Positions 1 through 10,300 of a stretch of 64,000 nucleotides of DNA are shown piece after piece (positions within the stretch are counted from its first letter, which is position 1; each line of letters begins with the position of its first letter). This stretch comes from Calothrix sp. 336/3 (lineage in GTDB: Bacteria > Cyanobacteriota > Cyanobacteriia > Cyanobacteriales > Nostocaceae): NCBI RefSeq assembly GCF_000734895.2, contig NZ_CP011382.1, forward strand, positions 3,140,700 to 3,204,699. The letters are read 5' to 3'. Below the pieces are notes generated by a model that worked only from the letters and a program-made list of their open reading frames with translations, did not search any database and was not told the DNA's origin. Made by a program: the position numbers and the translations under genes.

Positions 1-2
1 AG

Positions 3-65
3 TTGTACTATCAATTTACAGTGGAATATCCGCCGGAAATCGGAATTATCGGTTTAGATATATAG
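3..65 (+). CDS. C-terminal tail of an unidentified protein cut by the window edge
   Basis: Frame 3 is open from the first base and reads a plausible 20-residue protein end (YQFTVEYPPEIGIIGLDI as its last part) before a TAG stop at 63-65. The mix of hydrophobic, proline and acidic residues looks coding, whereas the other two plus frames look like noise. Too little is present to name a family. The 160 bases that follow, up to the next gene, hold no other ORF. Confidence 0.4.
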   Translation: MYYQFTVEYPPEIGIIGLDI

Positions 66-232
66 GCGCATATTCGTATCTCAACTCCGATCCATGCTTA
101 AACTTTGCGGAAACTACGGAAACTTCGCAGTAATTTCATGAATTTTTTGTAAATCTCTCCTGAGCTAGATCCGGGATTTTACGAATTCCGGTAGTAATTG
201 GGTATATAGCGATTTGCATATACTTCAATTTG

Positions 233-838
233 ATGAAACAATCTTTAATCAATCAAAGAAATTCCTCAGCCCAGTTAATGAAGGCAGGAATTTTTCTGGC
301 ATTATTATTTGGTAGCCTGGGTGTAATTGGTGGAGGATTCTACTTCAGTCAGATTTTTTCACCTGCTACAAAGACGAAGATGATAAATAATTCTTCCCAT
401 TATCGAGAAATTCGCCACAAGCTCTGGTCTAATTCTACACAAATTCAACATTTCCCCTCAGATATTTCCCCAGCAGCAAAAAATGTCAGCTTGTCTTACT
501 CCCCAGGGGGTTCACAAACAAATAGTTTCTTCCAAGTACGGATGAAATTATCACCAAGCGAGATACAAAAAATACTTCTGACCTATCGCCCGCAAGCACA
601 ACGTGTATATCATGGTGGTAATACCAATGACCACGCCAACTTACCCAAAGGTATACCCACAACTTTCTTTTACACCAGCAATACAACAGAGGATTCCTTC
701 CCACCTAGCTATGAAATTTTGGTACTAGGTGCAAATGATAGAGGTAATACCAATTTCCCTTGGAATCATGGAGATAGTTACGGAGTTGCCATAGATAGTT
801 CCACCTCAGATATTGTTTACTGGGCTGAGGCGTGGTGA
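233..838 (+). CDS. membrane-anchored hypothetical protein
   Basis: About 201 residues, not recognised. An in-frame TTG lies directly before the ATG at 233; I chose the ATG. Residues ~17-40 form one hydrophobic segment (AGIFLALLFGSLGVIGGGFYF) preceded by Lys/Arg, so it is either a signal anchor or an uncleaved signal peptide. The rest, rich in Ser, Asn, Thr and Tyr, would lie outside the cytoplasm. The C-terminal half has a regular alternation of polar and aromatic residues, with no catalytic motif I can identify. It converges on the hybrid kinase gene that starts at 859 on the other strand, only 20 bases away. Coding status is supported by length and the signal-like N-terminus; function is unknown. 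Confidence 0.65.
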   Translation: MKQSLINQRNSSAQLMKAGIFLALLFGSLGVIGGGFYFSQIFSPATKTKMINNSSHYREIRHKLWSNSTQIQHFPSDISPAAKNVSLSYSPGGSQTNSFFQVRMKLSPSEIQKILLTYRPQAQRVYHGGNTNDHANLPKGIPTTFFYTSNTTEDSFPPSYEILVLGANDRGNTNFPWNHGDSYGVAIDSSTSDIVYWAEAW

Positions 839-858
839 AATTCTGATATTGCTTTCAT

Positions 859-3800
859 TCAACTAATCGGTAAAGCTATACAGAACTCAGTTCCTTTACC
901 AGGTTCAGACCAGACATTGAGACTACCACCATGCTTTTCCACTACTATTTGGCGGGCGATCGCTAATCCTAACCCCGTACCTTTACCTACAGCTTTGGTA
1001 GTAAATAAATGGTCAAAGATTTTGGCTTGCACTTCTTCGGTCATACCTTTACCATTATCGTGAATACGGATATATACATGATTTGATTCGACGCTGGTAC
1101 GGATGCTAATTTCTTGGGGATTGGCTTCTATATCTTGGTATGTCTGAGTTTGCGCCATTTCATCAAACATATCAATGGCATTCGCCAGAATATTCATAAA
1201 TACCTGATTTAACTGTCCGGGGAAGCATTCTATTGTGAGTAAATCCCCGTAGTTTTGAGTAATTTTAATTGCTGGGCGGTTTTCGTTAGCTTTGAGGCGA
1301 TATTTCAAGATTAGCAGGGTACTATCAAGTCCTTCATGGAGATTGGCGCTAACTTTGCGATCGGTATCAGCACGGGAGAAAGTACGCAGACTAGTACTGA
1401 TGCCCTTGATACGATCAGTTGCCCCTTTCATGGCATCAAGCAACTTCGGCAAGTCTGACGATAAAAATTCCAAGTCAATTTCTTCAGCACTTTCTTGTAC
1501 CACATCATTGGGTGGCTGCTGTTTTTGGTAAGTTTCCAAATGTTCAAACAAATCTTGCACATAGTCTTTGGCGTTGCTGATGCTGCCATTAAGGAAACCG
1601 ATGGGATTATTGATTTCGTGGGCAACTCCCGCTACCAGATTTCCAAGGGCTGACATTTTTTCACTTTGTACAACTTGCATTTGAGATTGTTCAAGCTGCT
1701 GGGCATATTCTTGAGCTTTTTGATACAGTCGGGCGTTTTCCAGAGAAATTGCCGCTTGGGTGCAGAGGAAGTTTAATACTTCCACGCGATCGCTGGTAAA
1801 TGCCCCAATAGTAAACTGATTTTTGAGGTATAAAATGCCAATCAGCTGACCTTGATTGAGCAGTGGTAAACACAGCACACTCTTGGGTTGGCGTTCCATG
1901 AGGTAGTCATCAATCACGGGTAAATCTGTTTTCAGTTCGTTGATGACCACAGTTTTTTGGGTGTTTTTGACATACTGAATCAATTTCACCGGGAGATTGG
2001 GATTATTCGTGAGGGGTTCAGTATAAATTTGTGTGTCCTCTAGAGTAGCAATGGCTTGCACTTGCCATTCTCCCGCTTCATTGGGGAGTATCAATGCACA
2101 GCGATCGCCTCCTGAATTTTGCAGAATAATCTGGGTGAGTTGATGCAGAAGTTGATCGAGTTCAATAGTGCTGGAGAGAGCTTGAGAAGCTTTGAGGATA
2201 GCTGCAAAATCAAAGGCTTGATTGATGCTGGTATTACTGGAACTTTTATGAGAACTCGAATGAATAGATGCAGTTAAAGGAGAGATTGTCATCAAGGTGT
2301 TCCAAGAACCAGCTGAAACCTCTGCTGCTTGTAAAATGGGACGGAGCAAATTAGGATAGCGGGTTTCTAAATCAGCAACTTTGGCTTTTGCACCCCATCG
2401 ACTGTAACAATAGTAAGCTTCCTGCATATAGCTGGCGGCGACTTTCTCTTTGCCCCAATCGAGATAGAATTTGGCGGCTAGTTCGTTAGCCAGAGCTTCA
2501 TCTTGGATGAAACGATGAGCTTGAGCAGAGGTAATTGCCATATCATAGTGAGCGATCGCTTCTACTTTTTGATCAAGTACACGATAGGTTTCAGCTTCGA
2601 TCAATTGCCAACGATGCTTATGGTTAAAAGGTGCATGGGTAGCCCAACCTTTAAGCTGTTCTTGATCGGCTGTAATCCTTTCTAGAATGAGAGCTTGTTG
2701 TTCGGGTTCAGCATTGGGATAACATCGAACCTGAATCAATGCATCATAGTATTTCCAGATTGGAATCAAGAATAAACCACAGACTCCATTGCTATATTTT
2801 TCTAGTAGAGCCGCTAATTGTACCGCTTGTTCATTCTGTTCAAAGAGATAGCACAGCCATGCTTGGTTCAGGTAAATATGAAACAACCCTGCTAGATCGT
2901 TCTGCCTTTCTAAAGAGGGAATCAGCTGTTCTGCATCAAAGATTTCGCCTTGCAAGTGGTAAGGTACTTGTGCATCTCCCAATAAATTTAAAACCGCTTG
3001 TAGATAAACCTCATGGGATAGCAATGTCGCTTGCTGCTTAACTTGCTCCATCACTTGTCGATAAGCCAGCATTTCTGTTTTCAGTTCCTGCAACTCTCCT
3101 CCTGCCCAATATTTATAGTAGCTGTAGGTTGAGAGATTCAGGGCGACACATTCCCAATCACCACTTTCCAAGCCGCTTAGGTAGCCTGCCAAAAGCGATG
3201 GAATCACATCGTGCAGTGGCTCTTGCCAATGACGGGTGAAGGTACTGACAACTAAATAGGCTCTGCTTTTAAAAGAGGTGATCTGAAGTTTCTCCAACAG
3301 TGTCAGAGAGAGCTGCCCAAATTTATAGCCCGTGGAAATATCACCCATAATGCCACACAGAATCAAGCTATAATCTGCGTAGGAAAAAATTGAGATCTGA
3401 GAATTACCATACTGGATTGACAGTTCCACTTGCTTAAAGATTAGCAGAGGTACTAGAAAGGGGGAGGCAATATAGGCAGAGGGAACAAGTTTGGTGAGAA
3501 TTTGCATCGCGGCTAACATTTGTGGATCTTCCATGGTTGGTAGTTCCAGGAGACTCAACGGCTCACGTCCTTGCCAAGACTGTCGCGATCGCTCATATGC
3601 GGCTCCAATATCAGCTGGGGTTGGGTGAGGGGGAAACTCAACGCCTAATTGTTTCAGGACTTGTAAACCAATCTCAACAACTTGCAAAAATTCCCCTTGC
3701 GATCGCAGTGCCATTATCCGAGTTTCGTATACTTTAATGCAATCAAGTAATGAGTTAGCTTGTTTTAATACCAGTTCGCCCCAAGCTTCTAAGTTCTCAA

Positions 3801-6249
3801 ACTCTGTATTCAGATAAGCCGCATCTAAGCGTCGATGATGGAGATCTAAAGTGAGTGTATAGTGCTTCTCCCAACAATCTTCAGGTAAAAGTTCAATTCC
3901 CCGATTCAAATAGGTAAGGGCAGCAGCATAAGCCGTAGAATCAATGGCTTTGCGTCCTGCCAACAGATTTAAGCGTGCCAATTCCAGCAGTTCTAGGGAA
4001 TCGCTAGTTACATCACTGCCGAGATTCAAATGACCAACAATTTCAAAAATCCGCTCCTCATAGGTATCTGATGAAAAGTGTGTCAGTAACAATCGACCTA
4101 TGCGGTAATGAATAGGGGCTTTACACTCTTCAAGAATTGATGAATAGGCAGCTTGTTGAACGCGATCGTGCAGAAACTTATAATTCAGCGTTTCATTGGG
4201 TTGGTCTTCTGTTGCTTGAGCTTCTCCCACATAAAACTTGTATAAATCGCTTTGGGGCAAAATCAAACCTTCCTGCAAGGCTTTCCACAGTGCTGTTGCT
4301 ACATCGGTTTGCGATCGCTCGGAGACAATTGCCAATATCTCTAAATCAAACTGCGCTCCAATACAAGCTGCAAGTTTCAGCATTTCCTGGGTGGTTTCTG
4401 GCAGCTTTCGTAATTGCTGTGCCATGAATTCAACCACATCATCCGTCAAAGCTGCATCCTGCACTTGCACAATATCACATTGCCAATGACCTGCATCCTG
4501 GTCAAAGGTAATCAACTGGTCTTGATATAATACCTTGAGAAACTGGGTAACAAAGAAAGGATTACCCTGAGTTTTCTGCATGACTAACTCTGTCAGTGGT
4601 TTAACTACTCCTAAACCAGCATGAAGAGTATCTGCAACCAAATAATTGAGACTGCTAAAAGTCAGGGGTTTGAGGGTGATAGTGTTAATTTTTGCCCCGG
4701 CTTTCTCCATATCACTGAGGCTCAACATCAATGGATGGGCGGGGAAAACCTCATTATCCCGATATGCTCCCAACAGTAATAAACAGCTTGCTTTCACCTC
4801 AGACATTAACACCTGAATCAAATTCAGGGAAGCCGAATCTGCCCATTGCAAATCATCCAGGAACATCACTAGAGGGTGTTCAGGTGTGGTAAAGACTTGA
4901 ATAAACCTTTGGAACAGTAGATTAAACCGATTTTGGGCAGCAGTTCCCGATAATTCCGGTGCAGGGGGTTGATTACCAATAATCTGTTCCAGTTCGGGAA
5001 TCAGTTCTACAATTACTTGGGCATTTTCTCCCAGTGCTTCTATAATCTGGGTTTTCCAGGTTTGCAGTTGGACATCACTTTCACTCAGAAGTTGCCCCAT
5101 TAAATCCCGGAAGGCTTGCACAAAAGCACTGAAGGGAATATTACGATTAAACTGGTCAAACTTGCCTTTGATAAAATAACCCCGTTGTTTAACAATGGGT
5201 TTATGCACTTCATTGACAACGGCTGTTTTCCCAATACCAGAGAATCCAGCCACCAACATCATTTCTGAAGCACCTTGGGCAACCCGGTCAAAAGCTTCTA
5301 GCAGCGTTTTTACTTCTTCCTCCCGTCCGTAGAGTTTTTCTGGAATATTGAAGTGATCGCACAAGTCTTTCTGTCCCAATTCAAACTCAGTAATTGAACC
5401 AGTTTCCTTCCACTGGCTTAAACACTCGCCTAAATCATGCTTTAGTCCCAAAGCACTTTGATAGCGGTCTTCAGCATTTTTCGCCATCAATTTAGCGACT
5501 ATTGCCCCCACCATTTCGGGCACATCGGTACTTACTTCATTTAGGGGTACGGCAATCTTGGCAATGTGACAATGAACCAATTCTAGGGGGTCGTCGGTAG
5601 TGAAGGGTAAACGACCTGTGAGTAATTGATACAGGGTAACACCGAGGGCGTAAAAATCACTGCGGTAATCAATACCGCGATTCATCCGTCCAGTTTGTTC
5701 TGGTGCTAAATAAGCTAGGGTTCCTTCCAGGGTGTTAGGATTTTGAATTTCCTGGGTTTCTTTGGGTAGTACTGAAGCGATGCTAAAGTCAATCAGTTTA
5801 ACTTGCTTGGATTCTGGATGAATTAGGATGTTTGCAGGTTTGATGTCCTTGTGAATTACTCTACAAGAGTGCAACTCGTGGAGGATGTCAGTAATTTGCA
5901 GAGCGATCGCCAACTTCTCAGTTAAGTCTAATTGATGCTGCTGGATGTATTGTTCTAGAGATATCCCACCCCAATCTGCCATCACTAAGGCATAGCTATT
6001 ACGTAATGTTTCCAGAGTCAGGGGTTGGACAATGCCAGCAACATGAAGATTTTTGGTTATGGCATATTGATTACGAAACTGCACCAATTCCCCAAATGTA
6101 GGATACTCCCGTTGCAGCACCTTAATTACTACGGGTAATTGTTGATTATTTTGTACTGCTCTATACACTGCTGTTCGAGAACCCAGATAGAGTTGCTCTG
6201 TAAGAGTGTAACCAGAAATTGCTGGAAATTGAGGTGCTGTGGGTGTCAT
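859..6249 (-). CDS. hybrid Ser/Thr protein kinase - AAA ATPase - GAF - histidine kinase
   Basis: A 1796-residue multidomain signalling kinase of the type abundant in filamentous cyanobacteria (HstK-like). The start is placed at MTPTAPQF because the paralogue at 7350-11099 begins at the matching MNSTAPQF; the frame stays open 69 bases further upstream, but that part runs into a repeat end. Domains in order: Ser/Thr kinase ~13-275 with ATP lysine (VVIKVL), HKDIKPAN in place of HRDxKxxN and DFS in place of DFG; AAA_16-type ATPase from ~330 with Walker A GFSGIGKT and Walker B LVMFLDDLQWAD; a long helical/TPR-like middle; GAF domain ~1370-1550; histidine kinase with the phosphoacceptor box GVAHEINNP and the N, G1, F and G2 boxes (NILANAID, DNGKGM, LFTTK, GKGTGLGLA). 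No membrane segment is seen, so it is probably cytoplasmic. Ligand and partner are unknown. Confidence 0.93.
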   Translation of the reverse strand: MTPTAPQFPAISGYTLTEQLYLGSRTAVYRAVQNNQQLPVVIKVLQREYPTFGELVQFRNQYAITKNLHVAGIVQPLTLETLRNSYALVMADWGGISLEQYIQQHQLDLTEKLAIALQITDILHELHSCRVIHKDIKPANILIHPESKQVKLIDFSIASVLPKETQEIQNPNTLEGTLAYLAPEQTGRMNRGIDYRSDFYALGVTLYQLLTGRLPFTTDDPLELVHCHIAKIAVPLNEVSTDVPEMVGAIVAKLMAKNAEDRYQSALGLKHDLGECLSQWKETGSITEFELGQKDLCDHFNIPEKLYGREEEVKTLLEAFDRVAQGASEMMLVAGFSGIGKTAVVNEVHKPIVKQRGYFIKGKFDQFNRNIPFSAFVQAFRDLMGQLLSESDVQLQTWKTQIIEALGENAQVIVELIPELEQIIGNQPPAPELSGTAAQNRFNLLFQRFIQVFTTPEHPLVMFLDDLQWADSASLNLIQVLMSEVKASCLLLLGAYRDNEVFPAHPLMLSLSDMEKAGAKINTITLKPLTFSSLNYLVADTLHAGLGVVKPLTELVMQKTQGNPFFVTQFLKVLYQDQLITFDQDAGHWQCDIVQVQDAALTDDVVEFMAQQLRKLPETTQEMLKLAACIGAQFDLEILAIVSERSQTDVATALWKALQEGLILPQSDLYKFYVGEAQATEDQPNETLNYKFLHDRVQQAAYSSILEECKAPIHYRIGRLLLTHFSSDTYEERIFEIVGHLNLGSDVTSDSLELLELARLNLLAGRKAIDSTAYAAALTYLNRGIELLPEDCWEKHYTLTLDLHHRRLDAAYLNTEFENLEAWGELVLKQANSLLDCIKVYETRIMALRSQGEFLQVVEIGLQVLKQLGVEFPPHPTPADIGAAYERSRQSWQGREPLSLLELPTMEDPQMLAAMQILTKLVPSAYIASPFLVPLLIFKQVELSIQYGNSQISIFSYADYSLILCGIMGDISTGYKFGQLSLTLLEKLQITSFKSRAYLVVSTFTRHWQEPLHDVIPSLLAGYLSGLESGDWECVALNLSTYSYYKYWAGGELQELKTEMLAYRQVMEQVKQQATLLSHEVYLQAVLNLLGDAQVPYHLQGEIFDAEQLIPSLERQNDLAGLFHIYLNQAWLCYLFEQNEQAVQLAALLEKYSNGVCGLFLIPIWKYYDALIQVRCYPNAEPEQQALILERITADQEQLKGWATHAPFNHKHRWQLIEAETYRVLDQKVEAIAHYDMAITSAQAHRFIQDEALANELAAKFYLDWGKEKVAASYMQEAYYCYSRWGAKAKVADLETRYPNLLRPILQAAEVSAGSWNTLMTISPLTASIHSSSHKSSSNTSINQAFDFAAILKASQALSSTIELDQLLHQLTQIILQNSGGDRCALILPNEAGEWQVQAIATLEDTQIYTEPLTNNPNLPVKLIQYVKNTQKTVVINELKTDLPVIDDYLMERQPKSVLCLPLLNQGQLIGILYLKNQFTIGAFTSDRVEVLNFLCTQAAISLENARLYQKAQEYAQQLEQSQMQVVQSEKMSALGNLVAGVAHEINNPIGFLNGSISNAKDYVQDLFEHLETYQKQQPPNDVVQESAEEIDLEFLSSDLPKLLDAMKGATDRIKGISTSLRTFSRADTDRKVSANLHEGLDSTLLILKYRLKANENRPAIKITQNYGDLLTIECFPGQLNQVFMNILANAIDMFDEMAQTQTYQDIEANPQEISIRTSVESNHVYIRIHDNGKGMTEEVQAKIFDHLFTTKAVGKGTGLGLAIARQIVVEKHGGSLNVWSEPGKGTEFCIALPIS

Positions 6250-6282
6250 GGGCTTGAGGATTGATAGTTGCGTGGGGAACTT

Positions 6283-6614
6283 ATACCAATTTGAAAAAGC
6301 AATACGACACATGGACAAAACCCCTCCCCATAGACCTACCCATTAGTCACATCTTTCTTAACAATTCTGAAACCCTTGTTCTGTAGTCATCTTAAACGCT
6401 GAGGTGTCAGGCATACTTGACAGATTGCTTCTTACTATTCTCGCTAAAATAGGATTTTTATTGAGAATTGACGACGAAGGAATCAGGGTTAGAAAAAGCG
6501 TGAGTGAATACTCTCGTAAATGTTGCGAAAGATCCGGGTAATGGATAGCCCCATAGACGCGGAGCGGCTTCCCGATAGGGGGGTATCTGTCGTAAACATT
6601 TTTTGAATCGGTAT
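6283..6614. repeat. MITE-like repeat, enlarged copy, upstream of the kinase gene
   Basis: Both ends match the ends of the 121-bp repeat at 31205-31325, in the opposite orientation. The left end reads ATACCAATTTGAAAAAG, then CAATACGACACATGGACA. The right end, as reverse complement, reads ATACCGATTCAAAAAATG, then TTTACGACAGAT. The ends form imperfect terminal inverted repeats of about 30 bp. Roughly 210 bases of unrelated sequence sit between them here and are absent from the 31205 copy. The left end is only 33 bases from the kinase start codon, so any native promoter of that gene is inside or beyond this repeat. Confidence 0.6.
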
Positions 6615-6697
6615 TATGACTGTTATTAAGATGCCCACAAATCTCCCCAATCTAACTAACAGTCTGATTGCAGGTAATTCAACAGGCGATTCATGTC

Positions 6698-7358
6698 TTA
6701 TTTACTACTAATCGGTAAAACAATACAGAAGTTAGTTCCTTTACCAGGTTCAGACCAGACATGGAGACTACCACTATGCTTTTCCACTACTATTTGGCGG
6801 GCGATCGCTAATCCTAACCCCGTACCTTTACCTACAGATTTGGTAGTAAATAAATGGTCAAAGATTTTCCCCTGTACCTCTTGTGTCATACCCTTGCCAT
6901 TATCGCGGATATTGATATGCACCTGATTTGATACAATTTCAGTCCCAATGGTAATGATTTGAGGATTGGCTTCTAGTTCTTGAAAGGATTGGGTTTGTGC
7001 CATTTCGTCAAACATATCAATGGCATTCGCCAGGATATTCATAAATACCTGATTTAACTGTCCGGGGAAACACTCAATCTGGGATATTTTCCCATACTCT
7101 GTAATGACTTGAATCGCTGGACGGTTTTCGTTAGCTTTGAGGCGATATTTCAAGATTAACAAGGTACTATCAATACCTTCATGGAGATTGGCACTGACTT
7201 TGTATTCAGTATCGGCACGGGAGAAAGTACGCAGACTTGTACTAATATTTTTGATACGACTGGTTGCTCCTGCCATGGAATCAAGTAGCTTGGGCAAATC
7301 TTCCAAAAGAAATTCTAAGTCGATATTTTCAGCTAACTCAGCTACTGCTTCAGCGATT
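6698..7358 (-). pseudogene. orphan histidine-kinase ATPase fragment of the second hybrid kinase
   Basis: This frame encodes about 220 residues nearly identical to the C-terminus of the 859-6249 kinase: the end of the dimerisation helix (NIDLEFLLEDLPKLLD), the N box NILANAID, G1 DNGKGM, LFTTK and GKGTGLGLAIA. The phosphoacceptor histidine box is missing. It lies directly downstream of the 7350-11099 ORF but in another frame. The apparent start further upstream (to 7423) overlaps that ORF and has no match to the paralogue, so the fragment has no credible start of its own. It is best read as the 3' remainder of a gene broken by an out-of-frame deletion of about 1 kb. Translation by a single frameshift at the junction is possible but unsupported. 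Confidence 0.8.
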
Positions 7359-10300
7359 AGCTTGAGCAGAGGCAATTGCCATATCATAGTGGGCGATCGC
7401 TTCCCCTTTTTGGTCAAGTACACGATAGGTTTCAGCTGCGATCAATTGCCAACGATGCTCATGGTTAAAAGGTGCATAGGTAGCCCAACCTTTGAGCTGT
7501 TCTTGATTTGCTGTAATCCGTTCTAGAATCAGAGCTTGTTTTTCGGGTTCAGCGTCCGCATAGCATCGAACCTGAATTAATGCGTCATAGTATTTGCAGA
7601 TAGCACTCAAGAAGAAACCACGAGAGGCATCGCTATATTTTTCCAGTAGAGATGCTAATTGTAGCGCTTGTTCATTCTGTTCAAATAGATAGTACAAACA
7701 TAATTGATTGAGGTAAGTATGGAATAATCCTGTTAGATCGTTCTGTTTTTCTAAAAAGGGAATCAGGTGTTCTGCATCCAAGATTTCGCCTTGTAATTTG
7801 TAGGGTGTTTCCACCTGTTCCAATAAATTTAAAACCGCTTGCAGATAAACTTCATGGGATAGCAATGTCGCTTGCTGCTTAACTTGCTCGATCGCTTGTC
7901 GATAAGCCCGCATTTCTGTTGCCAGTCCCTGTAACTCCCGTCCTGCCCAATATTGGTAGTGGCTGTAGGTCAATAGATTCAGGGCGACACATTCCCAATC
8001 ACCACTTTCCAACCCGCTACGGTAGCCTTCTAATAGGGATGGAATTACATCATGCAGTGGTTCTCGCCAATGACGGATGAAGCTACTGACAAGGAAATAG
8101 GCTCTACTCTTGAAAGAGGCAACCTGAAGTTTCTCTAACAGTGCCAGGGAAAGCTGCCCAAATTCATAGCCCATGGAAATATCACCCATGATGTCACTCA
8201 GAATAAAGCCATACTCCGCATAGGAAAAAATTGAGATCGGAGAATTGCCATACTGTATGGAGAGTTCTACTTGCTTAAAACTCAGCAGGGGTGCTAGAGC
8301 CGGTAATGCAATATAGACAGAAGGAACAATTTTGGTGAGAATTTGCATCGCGGCTAATATTTGTGGATCTTCCATGGTTGGTAGTTCCAGGAGACTCAAC
8401 GGTTCACGTCCTTGCCAAGCTTGCCGCGATCGCTCATATGCGGCTCCAATATCAGCAGGGGTGGGGTGAGACGGAAACTCAACGCCTAATTGTTTCAGGA
8501 CTTGTAAACCAATCTCAACAACTTGCAAAAATTCCCCTTGCGATCGCAGTGCCATTATTCGAGTTTCGTATACTTTAATGCAATCGATTATTGAGGTTGC
8601 TTGTTGTAATACCAGTTCGCCCCAAGCTTCTAAGTTCTCAAACTCTGTATTGAGATAAGCTGCATCCAAGCGTTGATGATGGAGATCTAAAGTCAGTCGA
8701 TAGTGCGTCTTCCAGCTATCTTCAGGCAAAATTTCAATTCCCCGATTCAGATAGGCGATCGCCGCAGCATAAGCCGTAGAATCAATAGCTTTGCGCCCTG
8801 CTAACAGATTTAAGCGTGCCAATTCCAGCAGTTCTAGGGAATCGCTAGTCACATCACTGCCGAGATTCAAATGACCAACAATTTCAAAAATCCGCTCCTC
8901 ATAGGTATCTGATGAAAAGTGCGTCAGTAACAATCGACCTATGCGGTAATGAATAGGGGCTTTACACTCTTCAATAATTGATGAATAGGCAGCTTGTTGA
9001 ACGCGATCGTGCAAAAAACGATAACTGAGGGTTTCCTCTGAGGAATTCTGCGTTACTTGATTTTCTTGACTTTCTTCTAAATAAAATTTGTACAGATCGC
9101 TTTGGGGCAGAATAAACCCTTCTTGTAATGCTTTCCACAGGGTTGTTGCCACCTCAGTTGGAGATTGCTGGGAAATAACCGCCAGGGTGTTTAAATCAAA
9201 CTGATTACCAATACAAGCAGCTAATTGTAAAATCTCTTGGGTTGCTGTCGGCAGCTTTTGTAATTGCTGCACCATTAATTCCACCACATCCGAGGTCAAA
9301 GCGGCATCTCGCACTTGCACAATATCACATTGCCAATGACCCGCATCCTGGTCAAAGGTAATTAACTGGTCTTGATATAATGCCTTAAGAAACTGGGTAG
9401 CAAAGAAAGGATTACCCTGGGTTTTCTGTATTAACAGTTCTGTCAGGGGTTGTACCACCGGTAGGGGAGCATGGAGGGTATCAGCAATCAGGTGATTGAG
9501 ACTGGTTAAATTCAAAGGTTCTAGGGTGATGGTGTGGATGATTGCCCCGGTTTTTTCCATCCCATTCAGAGTCAACATTAACGGATGAGCAGCAAAGACT
9601 TCATTATCCCGGTAGGCTCCTACCAGCAATAAACAACCCCTTTTAGACTCAGACATTAATTCCTGAATCAAATTCAAGGAAGCCGAATCTGCCCATTGCA
9701 AATCATCCACAAACATAACCAACGGGTGTTCGGGAGTGGTAAAGACTTGAATGAACTTTTGAAACAACAAATTAAACCGATTTTGGGCTGCGGTTCCGAA
9801 TAATTCGGGTGCAGGTGGTTGTACTCCAATAACCCGCTCTAGTTCCGGGATTAATTCAATAATGACTTGAGCATTGTCACCCAGTGCTTTGAGAATCTGG
9901 ACTTTCCAGCTTTGCAATTGGGCATCACTTTCGCTGAGTAATTGCCCGATTAAGTCCCGGAAGGCTTGCAAAAAGGCAGAAAAGGGAATATTGCGATTAA
10001 ACTGGTCAAATTTCCCCTTAATGAAATAGCCCCGTTGTTTGACAATCGGTTTATGTACTTCATTGACAACAGCTGTTTTGCCAATTCCCGAAAAACCAGC
10101 CACCAACATCATTTCTGATGCTCCTTGGGCAACCCTTTCAAAAGCTTCTAGCAGGGTTTGGACTTCTTGTTCCCGTCCGTAGAGTTTTTCTGGAATATTG
10201 AAGCGATCGCACAAATCTTTCTGTCCCAATGGAAACTCAGTAATTGACCCTATTTCTTTCCATCGACTTAAGCACTGTTGTAAATCATACTTTAGTCCTA

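Noticed and set aside
2739..3041. 100-codon plus-strand ORF inside the hybrid kinase
   Set aside because: Lies wholly opposite a well-supported gene and has no protein-like pattern; similar shadows recur at the equivalent positions of the tandem paralogue.
6250..6318. Longer N-terminus of the first hybrid kinase
   Set aside because: The extra 23 residues (MSMCRIAFSNWYKF...) run into a MITE end; the same peptide can be read from the 31205 repeat. The paralogue starts at the later Met.
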